This document shows, in pieces, positions 27,001-39,000 of a DNA stretch of 64,000 bases. Position 1 is the stretch's first letter; every line of letters begins with the position of its first letter. This stretch comes from Scilla litardierei. Taxonomy: Eukaryota; Streptophyta; Magnoliopsida; Asparagales; Asparagaceae. The stretch covers positions 169,160,319 through 169,224,318 of the forward strand of contig CM061140.1 in NCBI GenBank assembly GCA_030789695.1. The letters are read 5' to 3'. The notes beneath the pieces are model-generated. The model was not told where the DNA came from, did no database searches, and saw only the letters and a list, made by a program, of their open reading frames with translations. A program made the position numbers and the translations under genes.

Positions 27001-30000
27001 TATATAAAAGAAACCATACTAACTGAATCTTGGTACGAACAAGAAACAAGAAAACAACACAATTGCATTAAATAAAGAAGGACCAAGAGACAACCCGGAT
27101 GGCGCTAGAGAGTCTAGGCCAGAGGGATCAGATTGAGGGTATTCTCATCACACAGTGGGGGGTACCCGTACCTACGGCAAAGTCCACGGTGTTCCTAACA
27201 AGGAGCTGGGGCTCTGGGTCAAAACATCGGGGCTCCTATCCAAATGAATCTCAGCAATAACCCAAAATCAGCGATGGAACCCAGTCAGACTTCATGGCAG
27301 CAAGAAAAACAGCGAGCCGCGGGTATAATCAACACAGGCCGCAAGAAAAGGAACGGCAGCAAGTAAACCAGCGAGCAAGGAGAAACAACGACGACTAAGG
27401 AGCCCCCGATTCTAGGGTCAGCAAGCAAAAGGGGCAAACCGCAAACCAACGCAACCCCTAGGGCACCCGGGACTCCACGCAAGTAGGCGAGGGCGTCCAA
27501 CCCCACGAAATAGCAATAGGGACAATAAAACCCTAATCATACCCACAAATCATCCTCTCTCATAAGAAATCGAAATCAACGCAGAAGGAAAGAGGATTGG
27601 GTCTACCTAAAACCGAACTCAAAGCCAGCATCGACGAAGCCGAGGAAATCAGTCGAAATCAGCTTCGAAAATAAGGAAAAATACTTACAGAGCTTGCAGC
27701 AGGAGGAAGGAGGAGAAGAGGGGTTAAATAGCCGTCGAATCAGCCCTAAGAGGACGGACAGAGGGAGGGAGCACGGAGGGGGCGTGCTGCGAAGGGACTG
27801 AGGCTGTGAGAGCCTCGTCGAGGGACCCACACCACGCGCGAGGGAGACGAGGGTGACGCCCTGAGCGTGACGCGTCGAAGAACCCCAGCGAGGGACCCAC
27901 AGCACACGCGAGCCATCGACGAAGAGAGAGGGGTGACGTCGAAGCCCTAGGAGACCGTGTTGTCGTCGCGTCGTCGAAGGGGCCCTCGGATGGGCTTCGT
28001 TGCCGCGCGTCGAGAGGGAGGGGAGGAGCGCCGAAAACAAAGCCCTAAGGGCTTTCGCTGCGGGGAAAATGAGAACGAGAGAGAGAGTGCGGGGGATAAG
28101 GGGGAGGCCCGTGTGGGCTGGGCCTTTATATTCTACCCACCTTAGAAAAATTCCGTCCTCGGAATTCTAGAACAAGAAAACATATATATAACACAAAAGA
28201 TATCTAACGGCTACAACAAAATAAAGACCAACTCAACGACTGATAATACAAGCTAAAAGTCCGGAGCGTCCATCTCCATCGCCTCCATGGTGAAAGTCTG
28301 GCTCCTCTGGGGTGATGGTGGCCGTCTGAAAGGAACTCCTGCTTGTTCCTGTCGTACTCGCTCCCGCTGCACGTACTCGTACTCTCGAGCTGTGGAGAGC
28401 ATCTCAGCATGCGTCGTCAACCCGAGTCCTACCAGCTTGTCGCGGATGTCGATGTTCAGGCCCTGCCGAAACCTCTTGGCCCGAGCCTGAGGGGTAGACA
28501 CTGCGTCCTTCGCAAACCTGAAACACCAATTGTTAGCTGATCGCGCCCCGGGATGCACACGCACCCGGGACAAGCGACTCGTAGTCTTACTGCAAGCGCA
28601 CGGTGTAGCGGCGAGCGTGTATCCAACTCAGGGAGGAACAATGACGGTGTCTCTTTCCAATAACCTAGCTATCAAAATGGTCGAGAATAATTCGGGGTGA
28701 AATGGTCACAATCGTTCAAATGCGATGGAAATATCAATAAAATAAAACGCCTAGGGATAGGGAATCTCCACTACGGACCGTATCTCATCGTTGTGATTCG
28801 TAGGTTTCATCATTGCTAGACTTGAATCTTAGGTGAACTAGTCGAAACTAAATGTAGAACCAAGCTCACGCTCTCGCGCTATTGCCGGTCTATAGCGAAC
28901 CTAGGATAGGGCTCAATCTCTTGCAAACCCTAACATAAGCCACTAGCGTGAAGAACATCATCGTTCAATCGTATCTCGAGCCCACTCTCGTGCAAACTCA
29001 AGCTACGACCTAGGTTGAGATAGTTTCTACCCGTCCAATCTCTTGCAAACGGGTAATGGTATAGAATTACGATTGAAAACCCTAGCCTTGGTCCAATCTC
29101 TTGCAAATCAATCCTAGAGGAGTCCAATCGTAAATCTAAATAGAATTTCTAGGGATTCCTATCAATTGGGACCCAATCTCTTGCAAATCCCAATCGATAT
29201 GAATCCCTAGCTATCCGTAATTTATCAATCCCAACCTAACCCTAATCAATTCTAGCAAGAATTTCACCAATTCATCACAATTTAGAAATAGGGTCTATAG
29301 GGTTCATCCCTACGCCCTAAGACGATAAAACTACTCACTAATCGTCATGCAATTCATAAGAAAATCAATAACAAAATCAACACAATTCATTGCAATAAAG
29401 AAATTATCAACAAAAATTGGGTTTTTGATAAGAAGAGAGACAAACCAATGAGAATCCAATAGCATCCAACAAAAGTATCCTTTGTAATCTCGCCAAAAAG
29501 ACTAAATCTAATGATCTAAAAAGCTCTCAAAAAGGCTGCCAAAAAGTATCAAAAAGTTCTCCTAAACTAGGGCAAAAACTAGGTTTAAATACCCCTCAAA
29601 ATCGCCGAGAAAATCGTGACAAAAATGGCCCTGCGCAGCCCAGAAATCGCACTTTACGCAGCAGGCGGAGCGGCTCACTCGTGGTCACTCGGCCGAGTGA
29701 CAAACCCTATACATTTACAGTAAGTCGGGGATTTTCGGGGGTCTGTCTTCGGAAGTGACTCGGCCGAGTGGCTTTACTCACTCGGCCGAGCGGGCATTCG
29801 GTACTCGGCCGAGTCGGAACCCTCAATCGACTGACGGATTCCAGTAAGTCGGCTCCTTTAATGGTGGATTTTCCCTTGCCACTCGGGCGAGGGGATCTTC
29901 ATACTCGGCCGAGTGGACTATCGTCACTCGGCCGAGTGCACGCTGATTTCCTTCTGTGGAGCTTGTCCGGTCTGGTCGGCCGAGTGGTCTTCTTGCTCGG

Positions 30001-33000
30001 CCGAGTGACATGCTGTAGATGCCCAATCTTCATCATTTCGCTTCCTCGTCGCTCCTACGAAGTTCCTTTCTCTTCCACTCGTCTTCCATCGCCGAATAGC
30101 CCTCAAAAGAGCCTTGGGTGACACTCCGGAGTGGGTGCAAATTCTCTTGATCTCAAAATCACTCCGAATCGCTCCATATCTCCTGAAACAGGACAAAAAC
30201 AAGAAATCGTGAAAAGCATCGCAATATTGTCGAAAATAATGAAAATCGCGATATGAGCGATCAAAATGACATGCAAACATGCAGAAAAATGGGGTAAAAT
30301 ATGGAGTGATCATTAGCAAACACAAACACAAAGTATGGTTAGCAATCTTGCAACAAGTTACATACCTACTGGGTTTAGAAAACTCAGCGTCGTACTCCTC
30401 TACATTCATGGAGCCCTGCTCCATGTCCATGAACCGTGCCTCCAACTCCATCTGCGCCTCCGGTGAAAAGTACTGCCCGTTGAACTCCTCCTCGAACGTA
30501 GCCCAAGAGATCTGCTGTGGTAATCGGTCCTCTGCAGCACCCCACCAGTCTCTGGCATCTCTAGTCAACTGTAGCGTCGCCATGCAAATCCACAACGCTG
30601 GAGGTACCTCTGCAGCCTTCAGCCTGACGGTGATCGAACGCATCCACCCTTCTGCAGCCAAAGCATCACCTCGTCCATCGAAAACCGGTGGCCGAAGAGA
30701 TCGAAACTGCTGCACTCCTCCATCCGGCCTGGGCGCTTCACATATAACTTGAATCAACTCTCGCAATGCCTGGTCTGAAATCTGATACACCGTATTGGGT
30801 TTGGCGCCACCGGACCCAGATCCTGATCCCGAAGCCATGAGCGCTCTCCTGGATGGTCCAAGTCTCTCACGTATATACACGCCTGCATCCACAAAGCAAG
30901 ATTGAGTCAATTGAGCATCACACTTCCTTCCTGCTCTACACTGTTCACGAGGCGTTTGCGCGGACCTGTATGGGCCACCACTTTGTAACGCCCCACCTCC
31001 CGGCGGGTGCCGCTACTTGTGAAACGAGAGGATGCAGGTCCCGTAGGTGCCAGTGAAGTCAATATGGAGCAGTGCAGAAAGTAAGAAGACACTCTAGATC
31101 TGACAAGCTAACAGTTCAAAATAAGAAAAAGACAGTAACAAGTGAAGGTAGTAAAACTACCCTATTGCTGAAAGTAAATGGAACACGTACCTCTGTTATG
31201 TCAAGGCTCAAACTGTTCTGCTCTGGAAGTTCTGACTCCTCCCAAGTCCTGTACTGAAGCTTCAACTCCTCGTGCTCAGACGCCTCTGGATGATCGTGTG
31301 CTTCGTACCTGATGGGCAACAAAGGCGCACCGCGCTCAATAGAGTAGACAATATCTAAACAAGGGACAAGGAAGGTAAGTGTGCACAAAAGGCAGCAAGA
31401 CGGCCACGGATATGATAGCATTAACCAAAGAAGTAAACTGACCTGATAATCCACAAACCCACGCCACGGAAGAGTAAGGAAGCACAAAGGACGATGTAAC
31501 AGTAGCAGAAAGTGTACAGAAGAGAGACATGTCGAAAACGAGCACAAGTACTGTAAAGAGGGTACTAACTAAAGTGAACCAATCCTAGGCCGTGACTTAT
31601 GAGGGGGAGTACAATAAGCATCTGGGAGCTACCTTGACCGCGAGGGTGCGACCCCGGGCAGAGTCCAAAAGTGTAAAGTATTGTACTGTAAGCTGCAAAA
31701 CCTGTAAGAACTGTGGCGCTGTGGCCTGTGGTGGGGCTCCAGGACCCATCAAGATGGCCGTCTCTGTCTGCCCCCGGACTCAGGACCCATCAGCATGATG
31801 GAGTCCCCCTAACTCGGAGAAAATAACAACCAAAAACGATTGGTTGCTAAAGATCAGGTCCCAGTCGCCCACGTACTCCCCAATCATAAGTTTCCCCAAA
31901 CCCGGTGAGTCAAGCAGAAAATAATCATGTTATTAGTTATTAGTGTCGTGAGGTTCAATATTGATTAAACTACGTAGCCAAGGAGAATCTATTACCGTAC
32001 CGGTAATAGCAACATGTCAAGTCAAGATCAAACCTCAGGATAATCCATCAGTCATCCAGTACCAACATAGTAATGTGCCATCACAAGAACATCCCAAGGC
32101 TACACAATTTAATAATATTAAACTAGCAAGGTAATAATAAGCTTATGAAACAACAAGAGCAAGAAACTAGCAAGTGACAGGTAGCATGGATGTTCCTCAT
32201 GACAAGATATTCCAAACTGAGCTGAAAAGATACAACACCAACCCAAGAACAAGGAAACCCGAGGCAACAATCAAGGGAAGCTATGAAACCCAACAAGCAA
32301 AAGGAGCCACCCAACTAGATCACCAACAAGAGAAACTCAACCCACAAGTAAGGGAAACCCACCAAACCTCAAACAGCAAGGAACACCAAACCCGGAAGCA
32401 AGGGAAACCCAAACCCCAACACAAGTAAAGGAATCTAAATTGGAGTATATGGGATAAAGTCTACCTGAAACCGAAGCCGAAGAACCAAGATAATTAAGAA
32501 CCGAAGCCCAGCATCTGCAGAAAGCCGCAACCATCTGCAACAAGAAACCCAAAACCTGCAATCAATAGAGAAAGGACGAAAGAAACCTGCAAGCAAGTGA
32601 GAAAGAACGTGCTGATATATAAAAGAAACCATACTAACTGAATCTTGGTACGAACAAGAAACAAGAAAACAACACAATTGCATTAAATAAAGGACCAAGA
32701 GACAACCCGGATGGCGCTAGAGAGTCTAGGCCAGAGGGATCAGATTGGGGGTATTCTCATCACACATTGGGGGGTACCCGTACCTACGGGAAAGTCCACG
32801 GTGTTCCTAACAAGGAGCTGGGGCTCTGGGTCAAAACATCGGGGCTCCTATCCAAATGAATCTCAGCAATAACCCAAAATCAGCGATGGAACCTAGTCAG
32901 ACTTCATGGCAGCAAGAAAAACAGCGAGCCGCGGGTATAATCAACACAGGCCGCAAGAAAAGGAACGGCGGCAAGTAAACCAGCGAGCAAGGAGAAACAA

Positions 33001-36000
33001 CGACGACTAAGGAGCCCCCGATTCTAGGGTCAGCAAGCAAAAGGGGCAAACCGCAAACCAACGCAACCCCTAAGGCACCCGGGACTCCACGCAAGTAGGC
33101 GAGGGCGTCCAACCCCACGAAATAGCATTAGGGACAATAAAACCCTAATCATACTCACAATTCATCCTCTCCCATAAGAAATCGAAATCAACGCAGAAGG
33201 AAAGAGGATTGGGTCTACCTAAAACCGAACTCAAAGCCAGCATCGACGAAGCCGAGGAAATCAGTCAAAATCAGCTTTGAAAATAAGGAAAAATACTTAC
33301 AGAGCTTGCAGCAGGAGGAAGGAGGAGAAGAGGGGTTAAATAGCCGTCGAATCAGCCCTAAGAGGACGGACAGAGGGAGGGAGCACGGAGGGGGCGTGCT
33401 GCGAAGGGACTGAGGCAGTGAGAGCCTCGTCGAGGGACCCACACCACGCGCGAGGGAGACGAGGGTGACGCCGTAAGCGTGACGCGTCGAAGAACCCCAG
33501 CGAGGGACCCACAGCACACGCGAGCCATCGACAAAGAGAGAGGGATGACGTCGATGCCCTAGGAGGTCGTGTTGTCGTCGTGTCGTCGAAGGGGCCCTCG
33601 GATGGGCTTCATTGCCGCGCGTCGAGAGGGAGGGGAGGAGCGCCGAAAACAAAGCCCAAAGGGCTTTCGCTGCGAGGAAAATGAGAACGAGAGAGAGAGC
33701 GCGCGCGGGGGGGATAAGGGGGAGGCCCGTGTGGGCTGGGCCTTTACACGTAGCTTCATTTCTCCACTGAACCCTAAATTCGAGGGGTTTTGACACGATT
33801 TCACCTCGATTCGAGGCTGGGTGTGTTCGTAGCATCTCTCTAAGTTTCTCAGGTGATCTCTACCCCTTTATTTAAGCTCGACTTGAGCCTTCGGGTTTCG
33901 GTTTGTGCAAAAAAAATGAAATTTTTCATGCAAAAATCTGGTTTTCTCTTGGATTTGAGTTCGGCCTGAGCCCTAGAGTTGGGATTTCTCTCTGATTTCA
34001 CCATCAGTCCACGATTTGAGGTAAAATCACTCTGATTCTCAAGATTTTGGATTTTAAAGTTGTGATTTTGCCCCTTTAGCTTTCTGCAATGATGAATCTG
34101 AGCACCAGGCAAGGCGGTGAACTTCGCCGCAGTCCTATTGACCCTCGAATTGGCTTCTGTTAGATTTGCCCCTCGTCTGAAATGGTTAGAATCTATTTTT
34201 TTCCTTGACTGCGGCTGTTTTGGGCATTTTCCCCTCGCTGGATTTATCCAGTTAACTCTTTTCTCTGCAGAAATATTTTGGGACTATGTTATAACTGCAA
34301 ACAGTCTCCATAACAGAAATTGTTATTGACTCTAGGGATTTTTCCCTTATTATATCTGTTGGGATTTTCAGTCGGATAATAACTGGTATATGATGTATGA
34401 TGGCTTAGAAATCTCCCAATGATTAAATATGAGGGGTTTTGGCCTCAAAGGCTGTTGGAAAGTATGGAAATTGCTGCCAGAAGGATCAAAATTTACTGCC
34501 CCTAGGATCATAAAAAGCTGCCTGAAGGATCATATGAAAACCAATAATAAATGGTTAGGTCCCGAAAAGATCAATATGATGAAATCTTATCTGAGATCAC
34601 CAGATTGTCCCTCCCCCCATTTGACCATCCCCCCATAAATTCCAAGAGTATGATAATTGGAAGTTGTCTTTACTTGCAGGTTCGCTCTTATACTTATTTA
34701 TATTCAAGTTTCAGTTTGTTTAACATGTTAGAATAGCATGTTATTAATTGTCATATCCATGTTTAGATATTTAATTTCTGCACTCCTAAAACATATGATG
34801 CTCTTTACGAAGTTGATAAGTGGCACATAACATTGGACTAGTTGGTATATTAGGTGTTCTATGGAAATAATGATTCGAAATTCAGAAAACTATTTATATG
34901 TTTAGAATTGATGAGAATGTGATTGAAACCAGAATGTCATATCACACTAATATACGAATTGAGTTTAATGTGGCCTTAGAATTTAAATTCACCTTGGAAA
35001 TCATGCTTAATCATCGTGTAGAATAACACTTGGACTATATCACTGAGGCACTGAGAGGTGTAAACTATTATACACTTGGCACTTCAGACTCACGGGTTTT
35101 GGGGTAAATCATATTAGAGAGTGCGGGAGCAACTGGAGCCACGCTCCTATTAACTTGACCGCATCAGGTAGTTCCGACCTGGGTCACATCATTGAATCAG
35201 GATCTTACTCCCTATTGTACCGTCGAACTTAATTACCGAGTTCCACACCGTTGACTCATGGCCCCTACCGTCTCTGTTTTGGGCCTGGCCCAGGTTAGAG
35301 CCCCTGTGTACTGAGGTGGACTCCTTGGTTGTTTCTGTACTCTCCAATATGATTCACGACCTAGGTTTGGCATAGAATAATGGAACCATAATGTTGTTAC
35401 CTTCAAATTGAGATGTGTGTTAGTCTTAAATGTCAATGCAATATTAGCTAGTCTATTATTGTTCTCAGTTACTGCTTCCTAGTTAGTGTTTTCCCGTGTT
35501 CATATATTTAAATTCCAAAATTTTTAGAATCATTGTGATTTACTGTTGGGCCTTCATTGTTGTTGTACCACCAGGCGTTGATCCAGAGATAGAAAAGACT
35601 CCAGAGTTTGTGGGCCCAGCTGACTTTTGATTAGAGGTAGAATACGTACTTTTGTGTTAGTGGCGGATGTACTTTTGTGTTAGTGGCGGATGTACTTTTG
35701 TTATACATGCTTGTAGCATGATGTATAGCTTTTTGTAAGCATGCTTTTGGCATGATATACATCATTTTGTAAACTCGTTTACATATATAAATGAAAATTT
35801 TGTTAAGCATTTTGATACATCTCTGCTTGTGTCTAGATTGTTTTCACTGGTTATTTGCAGGACCTGCTATCCTTTGCGAAACATGATGCGACCCTGGGTT
35901 GCGGGGCGTGACATCTGTACAAGCTCTTAGGCTTGCAGATCTCTTAGGCGACTTATACCAATCTTTTGAACAAATTTCTGAAGAGTGGAGGTAGCAAGAG

Positions 36001-39000
36001 TCCTAGTAAACATATTAGACAGTTTTCACTAGATTGTACTTGCTTCAAGTTGATCTCGTCATTCTTTTGCAACTCATGTGTCCAGAAGAACTTTGGAGAG
36101 ATGTGCTATGTCCGATTGCCTTTGATGTAACCTCCTCGTAGCGGGGCTATAAATGTGGCAGTGTCTTCAAACATGGTGGCTGTCTCAAGATCACTGGTCT
36201 CTAATCCGGCCGTTACCAGAATGTGATGCACAACCGAGCTTAACCAAACACACTCTCTACTTGCTTCATGGATAGCAAAAATTTCTGAATGATTGGATGA
36301 GATTGCCATCATGGTTTGCTTTACAGATTTTCCGGAGATGGTCGACCCACCGTAGGTAAACACGTTCCCAATTTGTGACTTCTCAGTATGGGGTCAGACC
36401 TGTAACCTGCATCAAGTATCGAGGATCATTCTTTCTTATAATATATGCCAAAATCTATCTACCCGTGGATGTAGTGCAGAAGATGCTTAACCCCAGTCCA
36501 GTGGCGCTTTGTAGGCACAGTACTATATTTGGCTAGTAGATTTATTGTAAATGATATATCGGGACGCGTGCAGTTAGCCAGATAAATAAGTGCTCCAATT
36601 GCGCTTAGATAAGGAAATTCAAGCACTCGGATATCTCCCCCTCTTCCAGCTGACAGAAAGGGTCTTTATGTATCTCCAGTGAACGTACTATCATAGGTGT
36701 AATCAGTGGATGAAAATGGTCCTTATGTAAATTATCAAAACATACTTTGGGTGTAGGAAGTCTAATGAAACAAGATTTCATCTTTTAGATAGATCTGTGA
36801 GCCATGACATTCTTTATTTTGTCTGGGCCATTTTAATTGAGAGTCAGGTTAGAACAGATATTTTGGTTTTCTCTTCAGGAGATATAATGATATTTAAGTC
36901 GTTTACAATTATGATCTCAAATCATGTACTTTGTTCTTATAAATATGCAAAGACAACCTTTAGTAGGAATACTTGCTTTGTCAATGGACTTGGTTGTACA
37001 ATATTTTATTATCTCTTCAATAAAATAGACGTCCTAAAGTCAATTCAGGCTTTAAAGGAAATGAAGAATTTATCTTCATCAAAATATCCATAAAGGTATG
37101 TTGTCACAACATCCACTAGCAGCATATCCAAAATTCTATTGCCAAATCGCAAGGTATTTGTAATTATAACCTCGAAGTCAAATGCATCATTTATATAAGT
37201 GAGTCAAGCTCATCTTACTTGTTTATTCCCCAGTTTCAGCGAAAAACCTTGAGCTATAGGATATACCTTATAGCATATGATTTTATACTTATATTCGTAT
37301 TTATACAATACTCACTACGTCCACAGGTTTGACACCTTTTGGTGTCTGTACTTCGTGTCCAAACACTTCACGTTTCATAAGCTAGTCCAGCTCATCAGTG
37401 ACGATCTTTATCCATTACTACTTGTATTTCAGTATGAATATTATTAAAATAATGTTAAATGGCTTTAAATTTGTTTATAAGATCTTTAAATATTTTTCGA
37501 TATTTTTGCATTTTCCTGAGGCCAAAACGACTAAAACCCCGCAATCCACAACTGATAAACACGTTTTGCCTCAAAATTTATATTTCTGCAACTCATAATT
37601 TTAAACAGATATTATTTTCATGATCCTTGCGACTTTACGAACCCGTGTTAATTTTTCTAGAACTTTTCGGAGACGTTTAGTTTAAGGGGCAAAATTGTAA
37701 TTTGAACACCCAATTACCATTTACTTAATAATATTTACCACTAACCCTAATTACCCTTAACCAACTTTGTCAGCAGCCCACCCCCCAACATGTTTCACGT
37801 GGGATAACCTTTCCATGGTTAGTCAACACAACCAACATGCTCATTTAATTGCTTAATTAATTAACTAGTATTAATTAACATAATTACCCTATAAACCCCC
37901 AACTCTCCCCCTCACCCTCACCATCGTTCAAAACCCAACACCATCTTCTAATCCAACCACAGCAAAGCAATCCCCTCTCTCTTTCCACGGCCCACCGACC
38001 CAACTCTGGCGAACCCCGCTCCCTCTCCACCCTACTTTCGGCCCAACTCTGGTAAAAGTCCATCGGCTTCCTCCTCTTTGCCGCGAAGAAACGACTCGCA
38101 GCCCCGCACCCTCTGAGCTTGCATCACCGATGAAGAAACCCGTAGCACTGCCCAGAGCCGCCGTCGACCTGTCGCCGCCGCCATCTCTCCAGCACCGCTC
38201 GAGCAGCTTCGCCAAATCCGTCCCCCCTCCGACATCGAAGGCCCCGCAGTAGCTCAAACGAACGCCGCCGGTGTTCCCACGATAGTCTCCACCGGTACAC
38301 AGCCCCCACCGGCCTCCCACGCTCGACCGAGCACCACACCGGCCTCCCACAGTCACAGTGCGACCACCGCTCCTCTGCTCCGCCGCCCCACATCCATGTT
38401 GAACGCTCCCACGCTCCACCGCAACCCCTGAGCCCCTACCGAGCCACTCTACCATTGTCCAACGCCCCGAGACGCCGTGAGCCTCTCAACTTTGCCCCAC
38501 AGTTGCCTCCCCACCGGCAGCTCCACTGACCCACCGCCACAGTCGTCGTCGTGGTTGAGTCGACGTTGCTCCGTCAGCTGCTTCGTCAGCAGCCCCGAGC
38601 ACTCGTCGAGAACGTAAAAGATAAAGAGAGAGATTACTTTATTATTAAATATAAAATAAAATATTAAATATTAAAATACGATGGAAATTAGATTAAATCA
38701 TAGTAAATAATATAGGCACCCCAAAAATAAATTGTGGCAACCGAAAAATCCAATGTATCGCCAAGAGCGCGTAGACACCTATCTTGTAATTTTTATTTTA
38801 CACGTAATAGATTTTTATACTTTATTGCTAATTACACGTAATTTAGTTAAATAATTATTGCTATTAAATTTCACGTAAACTTAGAAACATAAAAATAGAC
38901 TATAATTCTACTAGTAAAGAGAAATAATTTCACATATTGTGCATAAAATTCTGACGTGAAGCTTTCCCTATATAAATCGTGGAACATTTTTAGTAATCTA

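Larger units (their letters stand above)
28518..30365 (-). other. Intron-like insert in gag (1848 bp), AG/GT boundaries
   Basis: The minus strand reads CCCAGTAG/GTATGT at one end and TGTTTCAG/GTTTGCG at the other. Removal restores the gag frame exactly as in the uninterrupted relative (52084 on). AGGT occurs at both junctions, so it is either an intron or an insertion that duplicated AGGT. It is not TG...CA bounded. It contains a second strong acceptor (tttttgtcctgtttcag/gagat, about 30187), followed by about 87 open codons ([13 protein letters not shown]...). It also has an actcggccgagt palindrome array and repeated caatctcttgcaaa. Confidence 0.7.
25378..33748 (-). mobile_element. Complete non-autonomous gypsy element, 8371 bp
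   Basis: A perfect 5-bp TSD cgtag (25373-25377 and 33749-33753). On the minus strand the order is 5' LTR 33748-30984, primer-binding site 30980-30963, gag 30838-28253, PPT region 28145-28131 and 3' LTR 28130-25378. The two LTRs (2765 and 2753 bp) are nearly identical by eye, with scattered substitutions and small indels. No pol is present: gag runs straight into the 3' untranslated region (attccgaggacggaattttt), which matches the region after the chromodomain in the element at 49845-59950. It is therefore a gag-only deletion derivative that would need reverse transcriptase and integrase supplied by relatives. Confidence 0.88.
25077..35913 (+). mobile_element. Solo gypsy LTR (same family as 57528-59950) split by a nested element
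   Basis: Segments 25077-25377 (301 bp, starts tgcaaaggcccgttgggcc) and 33754-35913 (2160 bp, ends gttgcggggcgtgaca) together form one 2461-bp LTR. They align in order with the 3' LTR of the chromovirus at 57528-59950. TSD tctgt is perfect (25072-25076 and 35914-35918). The intervening 25378-33748 is a later insertion. It sits inside the Ale-like copia element between its RNase H end and its 3' LTR. Confidence 0.85.

Noticed and set aside
27603..28040. 145- and 206-residue minus-strand open frames (also 33215-33835)
   Set aside because: Both lie in the duplicated LTR leader of the gag-only element and differ in length by small indels between the two LTRs, so they are not conserved as coding.
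28518..30365. Gag insert as an ordinary solo LTR
   Set aside because: Candidate TG...CA ends (tgtaactt...gtgtttca) leave flanks aggta and ggttt, which are not a duplication. AG/GT edges restore gag exactly.
30279..30752. 157-residue plus-strand open frame
   Set aside because: Antisense shadow of the gag exon on the minus strand.
37928..38455. 175-residue minus-strand open frame in GC-rich DNA
   Set aside because: Gly/Arg/Trp-rich low complexity inside an LTR leader; no family recognised, and GC-rich DNA opens frames by chance.
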